Source: Anomaloglossus baeobatrachus
Taxonomy: Eukaryota; Chordata; Amphibia; Anura; Aromobatidae
Reading direction: 5' to 3'
Length of the DNA: 64,000 nucleotides
Assembly: GCF_048569485.1 (NCBI RefSeq)
Contig: NC_134354.1
Coordinates: 402,218,185-402,282,184, forward strand
Shown in pieces: positions 13,271 through 24,000 of this stretch. Every line of letters begins with the position of its first letter. The stretch's first letter is position 1. Both the position numbers and the translations under genes were made by a program. The notes under the pieces were generated by a model, which was not told the DNA's origin, did not search any database, and saw only the letters and a program-made list of their open reading frames with translations.

Positions 13271-14300
13271 GCACAGAGAGCCCTAGGGATGCTGGGGGGA
13301 AGCAAAGACAGCCCTGAGGATGCTGGGAGGGCACAGAAAGCCCTGGGGACACTGGGAGGGCACAGACAGCCCTGTGGATGCTTAAGGGCACAGACAGCCC
13401 TGTGGATGCTTGTGGGGCAGACAGCCCTGGGGATGCTTGGGAGGCACAGACAGCCCTGGGGGTGCTGGGGGCAACAGAGAGCCCTGGGAATGCTGGCGGA
13501 GCACAGAAAGCCCTGGGAATGCTTGTACTGACAGCCTTGGGGCAGCAGCAGGGGGACAGACAGCCCTGGGGATTCTTGCTTGGGGGGGGGCACAGAAAGC
13601 CCTGGGGATGCTTCGGGGGCACAGACAGCCGTGGGGATGCTTGGGGGGCACAGACAGCCATGGGAATGCTTGAGGGGCACAGATAGCCATGGGGAAGAAT
13701 GGGTGGCACAAACAGCCTTGGGGACACTTGGGGGGCACAGACAGCCCTGAGGATGCTGGGGGGCACAGACAGCCCTGGGGACGCTGGGGGGGCACAGACA
13801 GCCCCGTGGATGTTTGTGCGGCAGACACCCCTGGGGATGCTGGGGGCAACAGAGGGCCCTGGGAATGCTGGCGGAGCACAGAAAGCCCTGGGGATGCTTG
13901 TACTGACAGATAGCCTTGGGGCAGCAGGAGGGGCACAGACAGCCCTGTGGATGCTTGCCTGGGCATCACAGAAAGCCCTGGGGATGCTTCGGGAGCACAG
14001 ACAGCTGTGGGGATGTTTGGGGGGCACAGACAGGAAATGGGAATGCTTGGGGGGCACAGACAGCCCTAGGGATGCTGGGGGGGCACAGACAGCCCTGGAG
14101 ATGCTAGGGGGCACAGAAAGCCCTGGGGATGCTTGGGATGCACAGAAAGCCCTAAAGATGCTGTGGGGCACATATAACCCTGGGGATTCTGGGGGGCACA
14201 GACAGCCCTGGGGACACTGGGGGATCACAGACAGCCCTGTGGACACTTGGGGATCACAAACAGCCCTGGGGACGCTGGGGGGCACAGACGCTCTGTGGAT
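13271..14300 (+). repeat. Minisatellite, 27-30-bp unit (CACAGACAGCCCTGGGGATG)
   Basis: About 36 imperfect units of CACAGACAGCCCTGGGGATG plus a variable G-run. A block near 13380-13600 recurs near 13800-13960 in the same variant order, which indicates segmental duplication inside the array. Both strands stay open over long distances, with a 352-codon frame on the minus strand encoding a Pro/Cys/Leu-rich repeat. No promoter, splice sites or non-repetitive coding sequence support a gene. Confidence 0.92.
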
Positions 14301-14343
14301 TGATCAAATCAGATAAATGTTTTAAGCTACATATTTTACACAT

Positions 14344-14861
14344 AATCAAGAAACAAATGGGGACGGCACCACCTTGAATAAATAGGTTATGGAAGTGTGC
14401 TCCAACCCATAAATAGAACTTAGAACACAACACATGGGAAAGAGTGGGCACAACTACACCAAACATGTACTGGAAAATCCAGAATAATGGAATGAAGCAA
14501 GAGGAGTCCCTTGTTGCATGAAAAAAGTGTGAAAAAGTTTATTAATAACACAGAGAAATATTATTAAGAACACTTAAAAATGGGAAAGATCAAAGGGGTG
14601 ATCCACCCATGAGCAGATTGGCACATCACCACTGAAACCTCATGAAATAATGCAGATGGACCAAATCACATAGGCTCAAAAATAACAGTACCAGAGAACA
14701 GTATACAGCAATACATAGTCACCAAATGTAGGACTAACATAAATATTGTACAGATCAAAGAGAGCCAATACAATACCAGATAAGTAAATAGTGAGGGAGA
14801 TAGTGTGGGTGCACCTGCCCCACGCGTTACGCCAGCATGTGTGGCTTCATCAGGGGTAAAA
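14344..14861 (-). mobile_element. Short retroposon with 13-bp target duplication
   Basis: The 518-bp insert is flanked by identical 13-bp direct repeats ATATTTTACACAT at 14331-14343 and 14862-14874. A long target duplication of this kind indicates retroposition. Read on the minus strand, the insert begins with a hammerhead-like motif (CCTGATGAAGCC... ACGCGT). The remainder is AT-rich and has no long frame. Hammerhead motifs at element ends are known from Penelope-like elements and related non-autonomous retroposons; the precise family is not established. Confidence 0.7.
14820..14856 (-). ncRNA. Degenerate hammerhead-like motif
   Basis: Minus strand: CTGATGA (14853-14847), a 4-bp stem GCCA/TGGC, then GTAACGCGT where a canonical hammerhead has GAAA followed by a short helix III. 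One core position deviates and an extra A sits before helix II, so the copy is probably inactive. It lies at the 5' end of the retroposon. Confidence 0.4.
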
Positions 14862-14874
14862 ATATTTTACACAT

Positions 14875-15600
14875 GACATTACGATTAACAAGATTATTCG
14901 TCCATATCTGTTGTTATTGGTGCCTTCTGAGAGTCACTTCGCATAGTTTTTTAATGTAATGAAGTTAGCCTAGATATACAAATATATTCACTATATAATG
15001 CTGAATGCAGTACTCTATCCGAAACCAGAATGAAACCGTTTTATTGGCCAAAGCCGGGATCAAGCTGTTTAATTGGTCAATGGGTCTATATTTTTTTGGG
15101 GGGTTTTTTGAGAAAAGTGTCTAGCCACTGCCGAAGTAATCGGGGCATTATTTATGAGAATTGCCTCACAGTAAGATCGTTCTGGTTGTCTATAGCCACT
15201 GCAGAAGTAACTAGAGCCTGATTTCTGAAAATTGCCTCCCAGTAGGATCGTTTTGGTTACCTATAGCAACCAGAGTGCAGCTTTCAGCATTGAAGCCACC
15301 GAAGTAAAGTGAAAGCTAAGCTCTGATTGGTTGCTATGGACACCTAAACCCGCATCAAGTGTAAACAATAATCTTATATCTATTCACTATATAACGCTGA
15401 ATGCGTCCTTCTGTCCAAAGCCGAGCCAGTGCATTCACATTGCTATCTTCACGTCAATATAGCACACTGTCCACGCTGGCCGTCACCTCCACCCGTCAAC
15501 ACTAACATCATGGTGAGGGAGGGGAGAGGTGAAGGCTCACCATCCCACACCACACACGTCATGGTGAGGGAGGTCAGCAGCCTGCGGACATCACGTTACC
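14875..15600. other. Unassigned, with two imperfect ~85-bp tandem copies
   Basis: Between about 15065 and 15310, segments containing CTATAGCCACTG, GAGAATTGCCTC and AGTAAGATCGTT recur with changes. The segment ends in CTGATTGGTTGCTATGG, a phrase common in vertebrate repeats. No coding region was recognised before 15606. Confidence 0.4.
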
Positions 15601-15605
15601 TGAAG

Positions 15606-15851
15606 ATGGCTGCGCCTGTACAAAGTCTGCTGAATGGTGTGCTGTGGTGCAGGACACGGGCTGTGTGGGCGGGGGTTCTGGGATGCAGGGGTTTGGCTTC
15701 TACACCGGGGAGCGCAGGGTCTCTGTCTAGGTTGCAAGGTGCTGTGTGTTTAAAGAGGGCGGCAGTGGTGTCTCAGAGCAGGACACCCAAGCAGCAGGAG
15801 GTGCAGGATCTGTTGAAGCAGCAACAGCAGGGTACTGGACGAGGTCACTGA
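15606..15851 (+). CDS. Possible first exon of a mitochondrially targeted protein
   Basis: The frame from the ATG at 15606 begins MAAPVQSLLNGVLWCRTRAV. It is rich in Arg, Ala and Leu and poor in acidic residues for about 60 residues (RTRAVWAGVLGCRGLAS), which is typical of a mitochondrial presequence. It then turns into a polar, helix-prone stretch (RTPKQQEVQDLLKQQQQ). The ATG has a fair context (AAGATGG) and the surrounding 15.6-15.85 kb is GC-richer and not a recognised repeat. Possible donor sites lie near the end (CAGG/GTACTG around 15832). No later exon was found before fabp10, so it could also be a retrocopy fragment or chance. I cannot name the protein. Confidence 0.35.
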   Translation: MAAPVQSLLNGVLWCRTRAVWAGVLGCRGLASTPGSAGSLSRLQGAVCLKRAAVVSQSRTPKQQEVQDLLKQQQQGTGRGH

Positions 15852-16877
15852 CGTCACTGCACCGATCCCAAGAGTGCACGCTGCTCTCTGTTATCTGCCA
15901 ATACACACACATACATGCGGCCAATTCCGGCACCATTATATTGAAGACACTGTCTCTGTGAATATCACCAGTTTGTCTGAGATGATACTCACACAGTGTC
16001 TTCAACAAAATGGCGCCAGTGTTGGCAATATGCCAAAGCGGGGACTCAAATGCCATTTTATTGAAGAATTCAACTACAATGTGAACTTAGCAGTGCACAC
16101 CCGCTGGCCATAGGGACGACGGGGGCAGCCGTGGCGCAAAATTTAAATAAAGGGGAGGAAAGCAGCCAGGGGAGGATTAAAGAATACCTGACCCACAAAG
16201 TTCCACCCTGATGCTAAATCATCGACACCCGGGCATAGAACAGGCTGAATAGATAGTATACATAGAACAGGCTGAATAGATAGTATACATATAACAAAAG
16301 AAGACTGGTACGAACATTGTGCTTCATAGCAAAAAAATTTACATGCTGCCATGATTTTAAAAGATCAAACGTTCTTCAATCTGTCCAGTTTTTTAGGGGT
16401 CATCTAATAATGTTAAAGCTGGCCTTGTGCTCAATTAACCACCACAAATTGCTTTAAAAAGCAGTGACCAATATGGAGAATTTTTATATGGCAGCCCATT
16501 TAACACTTGGAAAAACCTGAATAGGTCTCTCTTTTGGAAAACCCCTGTCCCCCAACTGCAGGTAGTTTAAAAAAAAAAAAAAACACCCTGGTAAAGCACT
16601 GAGTCTCCAAAGATGCTCCTGCTATTGTCTGCATTGCAAATGTTGCTTCAACAACACTGCAGCCAATCGGTGAGTGGCTCCTGCTGCCAATTTGGACAGA
16701 TCCGCTGAGCTTAGTTATTGGTTGCAGTTGTGTTGACCTAACTTCAGCACTGCAGACAATAACAGACACCAGAAGCATTGTGTGCTCCCCCTACCCCCAC
16801 CTTTGTGCTCTCTTCCATTGCGTAACGAGAAAAAAAAAAGTCAATTAGCAAAGCCCCGCAACATCAGTTACCTCTTA
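15852..16877. other. Unassigned intergenic DNA
   Basis: Contains a local inverted pair around GAAGACACTGTCTCTGTGAA and CACACAGTGTCTTCAA (15943-16010) and a short direct repeat ATAGAACAGGCTGAATAGAT (16237 and 16264). No gene or RNA was recognised. Confidence 0.4.
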
Positions 16878-17222
16878 GGGTATGTGCGCACACAGAAGTT
16901 GTGTTGCTTGAGCAAAAACGCAACCTCTGGCCGAAAAACTCATGTATTTTTGAAGCATTTTGGTGTGTTTTTTTCCATACTTTTTTTATTATATTCAATA
17001 GAAAAACGCAGGGAAAAACACAGAAAAGAAGTGACATGATGCCTTTTTTTCTGCTCCCAAAACTGCAGGCAAATAAGAATCAACATGTGCACAGCCTTTC
17101 GGATTTCTCATAGACTTTGCAGGGGAAGGTCATACATTCAGTTTAGGACCACAAACAGCAACCAAAACTGTACCAAAAACGTAGCAAAGATGCAGCAAAA
17201 AAATTAGTGTGCACACAGGGCC
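16878..17222. mobile_element. Harbinger-like MITE (GGGTATGTGCGCAC ends)
   Basis: TTA at 16875-16877 and 17223-17225 flanks inverted ends GGGTATGTGCGCACAC / GTGTGCACACAGGGCC. The interior is AT-rich and self-complementary. Confidence 0.75.
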
Positions 17223-17225
17223 TTA

Positions 17226-17860
17226 TTCTTGCCAGTATTTGCTAAGAAATGGATTTCACCACCTGGGCATGGGGCATAGAGAAAAAAACAGGGAGGAAGC
17301 AGAGAACGGCTTTCTTCAGCTATGCAGCCATTTATTACTGCCCAGCGTGCTGCTAATGGTGGTTAAAATTACTATAAGGGTGCAGCCAGGCAACCTTATA
17401 ATTCGGAAGACGATCATATAGCAAGGTTTAAACTGGCCAGTGGCTCTCCTGACCTAAGGGTGACAGATGCATAGAGATCGTCATCTGAGAAACAGCCGTC
17501 TGCCTGCGTCCTAACAAGAGCAGTCTAACCATGAGCAACCGAAGGAGCCTTGGACCCCAAGTAGTAGACCAGATTGCCCTCATTATAAACCGTCCCTGGT
17601 CCATTAGCTCTATAAATTATGCTGACACTATGGGAATTCTTACAATTGTCATGTAACTCGTTCACCCCACAAAAGATGCCATTGAGCCCTAATGTAATTT
17701 GCAGCTTTGCAGAGAAATTACATTACATTAAGAAAATACTGTTAACGCACTAATCTGATAGCAAATTTTAAAAGCCATCTATAACAGAGCTTAAGTTAAA
17801 GGATGAATAAAATGGTTATGAAAGATGGTACTTTGCATAATTAGGATACTACAAGGAAAA
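17226..17860. other. Non-repetitive DNA upstream of fabp10
   Basis: No mobile-element termini and no coding frame were recognised. It may hold distal fabp10 regulatory DNA, but nothing specific is claimed. Confidence 0.35.
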
Positions 17861-17962
17861 GGTCATGTTACATAATATTCACTCACACAGACATCACCGG
17901 ACACTGAACTACAGGTCATTTTCATGGTGATCAAACAAGTCATTAATGATTGAAGGTGTGTA

Positions 17963-17975
17963 GTTAATTATTATG
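17963..17975 (+). promoter_or_regulatory. fabp10: HNF1-type site in the fabp10 promoter
   Basis: GTTAATTATTATG matches the HNF1 palindrome GTTAATNATTAAC at 11 of 13 positions and lies about 130 bp upstream of the start codon. Liver expression of the zebrafish fabp10a promoter is known to need HNF1 and HNF3/forkhead-type sites. A forkhead-like TCAAACA lies just upstream (about 17928-17934). Function here is inferred. Confidence 0.6.
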
Positions 17976-18008
17976 TCACCCAAAGCATCCCTTGGGGTAA
18001 CTGTCCAG

Positions 18009-18015
18009 ATATAAG
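18009..18015 (+). promoter_or_regulatory. fabp10: TATA-like box of fabp10
   Basis: ATATAAG sits 86 bp before the ATG. Transcription would then start near 18040 and give a leader of roughly 55 nt. Confidence 0.6.
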
Positions 18016-18094
18016 CAACCTAAGGACATCTAATTTCACTTATCACTCCTCTCACTTCCATTTGCCAGCCTCCAATCGAACATCAAGAGTCACC

Positions 18095-21000
18095 ATGGCT
18101 TTCAGTGGAACCTGGAATGTCTACGCTCAGGAGAACTATGACGGTTTCCTGAGGGCTGTAGGTAAGAAAATCAAGAAATGTACTTTGCATGTGTTTTTGA
18201 AACCTTGTAACTCATATTCTTGTATTTTATTTCTGCCCATAATATCACTCAATATTTTGAATTACAGGTCTGCCAGAAGATGTAATCAAAGTAGCAAAGG
18301 ATATCAACCCAGTAATTGAAATCCAGCAAAATGGAAATGACTTTGTTGTTACCTCAAAAACCCCAAAGCAAACTAATAGCAATTCCTTTACTGTTGGAAA
18401 GGAGTCAGAAATCACTGCCATTGGTGGAAAGAAAATGAAGGTAAAGAAGAATTTTTTTATATCTAAAAATCTCATAAATCTGTAAATGTCTTTGGAAACG
18501 TCTTGTAAAGCCCTATTCACATCATGTTGTGGATATACTCTAGGCACATACACTGGGAAAACCTCCTGATGTACATGCCAAGTGTAACCAAAAGGATCCA
18601 TTTACATGACAGTGAACAAAGACTATACTTTATTTTTAGACAATGCTATTCCATATAAAGTTATACATTTTTACAATAGTAACCTGTATGCCTATACTGC
18701 TATCTGAGCAATACCGCAGCAGCGTTTCACAGTGTATAGATCAAATAGGGGGCTAAAAATACATTGTGAGCCTAATCTTGTATATGTTAGGCTAGGTCCA
18801 CACTATTTTGTGCCATGTCAGATACATACAATGAGGAGGTATGTGCCCGACAGTGTGCACAGTCAGGAAGGGTACCAAGGCATCTGCTCACCATTGGGAC
18901 CCACTGTAAATAATGTCAGTAAAAGCTCCTGATGTAGGTGCACAAACATGAGGACCTAGAGAGGTTTTATTGATGGACTATCTGCTTGTAGGAGCTCAGT
19001 TCCATTCAAGTAAATGTGACTAAGCTCTACTGCCAGGCACAGCTACAATAATAAATATGGAAGAGTGGGTCTTAGACTATCTAAGTACTAAACGGCAACA
19101 TAAAATATAACTTTTACTTAGTGCAATTAAAAGTGATAAGAGATCACTAATAAAAACGTGAACATAAGACACAAACACCCAGGATACTGGTCACAAAGCT
19201 TAAATGGGCCAGCAGCCTGGGCTAGGCACAAAAATATCCCTGGTCCCTATGATACGAGCTACCATAGGTAGCTACCTTCATAATATATCTCAATAGTAAC
19301 CTTATGAGGAAACCGCCTTCTACAGTATACCATTAAGATTTTCCAAGTAAGGACTTAAGGTGGACCTATTACCATAGTTTCACTAACTCAGATGTCATTT
19401 TTCACTTTTGAAATGATCACTGATAGCATACATATGGAACGGTCTCCCCATTAGCAGGCTTCACAAATACCATCACAATGGGGTTCATTAAATGAGTACA
19501 GGTAAACCTTGCTCCACACTTTATTACCACCCAAGTTCCCAAAATCCGGTATTCAAAAGATGGGCAGACATCACGTAACTCCCAACACGTTTCTTTTCCA
19601 TATAAAAATCTTCAGGGGGGCCTATGTTACTTAATTTCTGCACGCCTTTGCAGCCATATTTATATACTGGTTTCTTCATTGGTTATGCCCATTACGGACA
19701 GAAGTCTCCTCAGACCTTCATGCTCATACTGCTCATTCTGATGGTATTTGTGAAGCCCGCTAATGGTGAGACCGATCCATATGTATGTTATCAATGATCA
19801 TTTCAAAAGTGAAAAATGACATCTGAGTTAGTGAAAGGTAATAGGTCCACCTTAGGTCTTTACTTGGAAAATCTTAATGGTATACTGCAGAAGGTGGTTC
19901 CCTCATAAGGTTACTATAGAGATATATTATGAAGGTATCTATGGTAGCTCGTATCATAGGGACCAGTGATAATTTTGTGCCTAGCCCAGGCTGCTGGCCT
20001 GTTTAAGCTTTGTGTTTTATGTTCACGTTTTTATTAGTGATCTCTTATCACTTTTAATTGCAATAAGTAAAAGTTATGTTTTATGTTGCAGTTTAGTAAT
20101 TAGATAGTCTAAGACCCACTCTTGCTATAAGTCACACCTGTTCTTTCAGAGGGGTATTGGTATAATTTCTAGTATCGTGCTATTTAGTTCTAATAATAAA
20201 TATGGCACCTGACCTGGTAAACAGTAGAGTAGTTGCAAAGTGTGATGATAATGTAAGGTGGCCACACCTTTTTGATTAATTGTATGGGGATAAGGTAAGG
20301 CTAAGTTCACACATCAGTTTTTTTCTGTCAGGCAGAATCCAGCATTTGTGTCCCGCAACGGATCCGGCAAAATTTGTGAAAAAAATTTTTTTCCCCATTT
20401 CTATGCACCATGTTTTTTTAAACAAAGACCCCCAAAGTACCATAGGTGCTTTCCTTTGAGAAATAACCCAATCATGTAAAGTTACCTTAAAATGACACAC
20501 CAAATACAAAGGTTTTGGAACAAGTTTAATATTTCTATTTGTAATCTTTTATTTCTGCAATGGAGGAGCTACATAGCTTTATACAGCTGTGTTGTGCCAG
20601 TTTGAGCATGCTAAGTTTAAAAAAACTGATCCGTCCATGTAATCCGGTTGTTGCCGCATCGGCGTCCCTAGACAGCCATTATACATTACGCCGCATTGCG
20701 CCGGATCCGGTGGGATGCGATTATTCTCATTACACAAAAAACGTCTAGGTCTGCGTTTTTTCTGGCCGCCGCATCAGACAATTACGCCGGATCCAGCAAA
20801 AACCGGAGAGAATGCACGGCCATGTGGAACAATCCAGCGCTAATGAAAGCAGCTGTCGCCGCATCCGGTTTTTCAGAAAAGCGCCGGATTGTGCCGCACA
20901 GCAAAAACGTGATGTGTGTATATACCCTAAGTCAAAGCTGATCAGGAATAAGAATTTTGTTTTCCTGTGAGGCAAAAATGCACACAATGATCGAGAGGGT

Positions 21001-24000
21001 CTTCTTATTCTTCACCTGATAAAACATCTATAAATGCTGAACTTGATAGATATAAACTTTTTTTTCGACCTGATTATGCATTAGTAATACTGAAAACATC
21101 ATGGTGGTGTAGACAACAGCATATCAAGCTTTTTACTTCTGTAATGTTAATCAGGTGCTCTAACCTTCCATGTGTAAAAAGCAGATCTTAACTAACGAAT
21201 GTGTTTCTCTTTCTTCTTTAGGTTACTGTTAATCTAGAAGGTGGAAAACTTATCTGCAAGAGTGACACATTTACTCACATACAAGAAGTCAAAGGAGATG
21301 AAATGGTGGAGGTATGTTTGCTGTACATTATTATTATAATAGCGCTTTACATGTGAAAATTATAGGACTAAAGGCCGCTTTGAACGCTGCGATATCGGTA
21401 CCAATATCGCTAGCTTGGCTACCCGCCCCCATCGGTTGTGCGACATGGGCAAATCGCTGCCCGTGGCACACAACATCGCCCAGACCCGTCACACTACTTA
21501 CCTGCCTAGTGACGTCACTGTGACCGGCGAACCGCCTCCTTTCTAAGGGGGCGGTCCGTGCGGCGTCACAGCGATGTCACTAAGCGGCCGCCCAATAGAA
21601 GCGGAGGGGCAGAGATGAGCGGGACATAACATCCTGCCCACCTCCTTCCTTCCTCATTGCGGGCGGGACACAGGTAAGGTGAGATTCCTCATTCCTGCGG
21701 TGTCACACGTACCGATCTGTGCTGCCGCAGGAACGACGAACTACCTTGTTACTGCAGCAGCAACGATATTCGAGAATGGACCCCCATGTCACCGATGAGC
21801 GATTTTGCACGTTTTTGCGACGATGCAAAATCGCTCATAGGTGTCACACGCAACAACATCGCTAAAGCGACCGGATGTGCGTCACAAATTCCGTGACCCC
21901 AACAAGATCGCTTTAGCGATGTCGTAGCGTGTAAAGCGGACTTAAGTAACCTTTTAGGCTAGATTCACACAGTAGTCCAAGAATGACCATTAGGACTCTC
22001 TCACACAAATCACACAAATGTATAAATTGGACGAGTGCAATCCCCCCAAAAAAGGGATTGCACCCGATCCAATGTTATTCAGACTGCAGATCTGCGTTTA
22101 TTTTATCAGCTGTATTCAGCATTAGAAGAAAAAAATTGAGCATGCTGCAAATTATCTCTGAAATCAGTACCCTGGGAGAAAAAAATCAAGTGCCATACAG
22201 ACCATCAGATGGCATCTGATTTTTATGACTACATTACAACTCTGTAAGATGAGAAATTGGAAATGGTTCTGTGAAAGCTTAATAACTGGAGAATAAAAAT
22301 GGATTGCATATGGACTGCACACGGATGACAAGTGGGAACAAATCTTACTCTTTTCTGGATGAGAATGGGATACTTTTGTTATACTTTCAGGAGACTCCAA
22401 CCATATTAATAGACTGTTTAAAAATTATACACAAACGTTATGACATATATAATAGGCATAGCTTTCTTTGTTTTCATTGCATACCCAGTGTAACTGATTA
22501 GTGATATTAAATGTGCCTTAAAGGGAATCTGTCACCAGGTTTTTGCCACCTAATCTGAGAGCAGCGTGACGAAGGAAAAAGAGACCCTGATTCCAGTGAT
22601 GTGTCACTTACCGGGCTGCTTAGTGTAGTTTTTATAAAATCACGTATTAAATAAGCAGGAGATTAGACGACTACTTGGCCTGCTGCCAGCAGATGTATGA
22701 GCTCGTTGTTACCCTGCTCTACATTGAAATAAAGCTAAATCTGCAGCAGAGAAAACAGTGATTTTATCAAAATGACAGTAAACAGCTCAGTAAGTAACAT
22801 ATCGCTGCAATCAGGGTCTTTATTTCTCCATTATGCTTCTCTCAGAGGGGGTAGCAAAAACCTGCTGACAGAGTCCCTTTAACACTAAAAGTCTCAGAAG
22901 TCTCAGTCTCATTTAACATTTCTACCTTTGGAACCCAGAGACGGGTCGAATGACCTGAAGGATTTACACCCTCTTACATGACCTTTGTTGAGGTGGATCA
23001 ACACAATTGCCCCCTGCAGATTCCTCAGGCAATGGCCACATTTACAAATGAATGGATGCTAAGTGGAGCCATCAGAGTTGTCAGTTTGGACTAAAGGGGG
23101 CTTTACACACTGCGACATCGCTAATGCGGAGTCGTTGGGGTCACGGAATTTGTGACGCACATCCGGCCGCACTAGCGATGCCGTTGCGTGTGACACCGAT
23201 AAGCGATTTTGCATCGTTGCAAAAACGTGCAAAATCGCTAATCGGCGACATGGGGGTCCATTCTTAAAAATCGTTACTGCAGCAGTAACGAAGTTGTTCC
23301 TCGTTCCTGCGGCAGCACACATCGCTGCATGTGACGCCGCAGGAACGAGGAAGCTCCCCTTACCTGCCTCCCGGCTGCTATGCAGAAGGAAGGAGGTGGG
23401 CGGGATGTTACGTCCCGCTCATCTCCGCCCCTCCGCTGCTATTGGGCGGCGGTTCAGTGACGCTTCAGTGACGTCGCTGTGACGCCGCACGGACCGCCCC
23501 CTTAGAAAGGAGGTGGTTCGCCGGTTACAGAGACGTCGCCGGACAGGTAAGTATGTGTGACGGCTCTGGGCGATGTTGTGCGGCACGGGCAGCGATATGC
23601 CCGTGTCGCGCAACAGATGGGGGCGGGTACCTACACTAGCGATATCGGGACCGATATCGCAGTGTGTAAAGTAGCCTTAAGGGTCATTTGACCCTCTTTC
23701 GGGACTTCAGGGGGGAGCTCAAAATTTCTGGGACTTCTAGTGTTAAAGGAGTTGTCCACTACTTGCACAACCAATTCTCAATCCCTATGTTTGCTCCCAG
23801 TAATTAATTACACCAATTGTCACCTCCAGTACCGACGCTGTTCCAGCAGCATCGGCATTGGCTCTCCAAGGGCTTGCTGGACATTATATCACGCAATCCA
23901 TGCAGCCAGTTAGCACTGGCTTTACTCTTCCCTTATTTGAAGGTAACGGACATCTGGAGAAAATGAGAGCAGGCACTCACCTGCGAGCGCGGATTGGCCG

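Noticed and set aside
13227-14285. 352-codon minus-strand frame, Pro/Cys/Leu-rich repeats
   Set aside because: By-product of a 27-30-bp G-rich minisatellite. Other overlapping frames on both strands are equally open.
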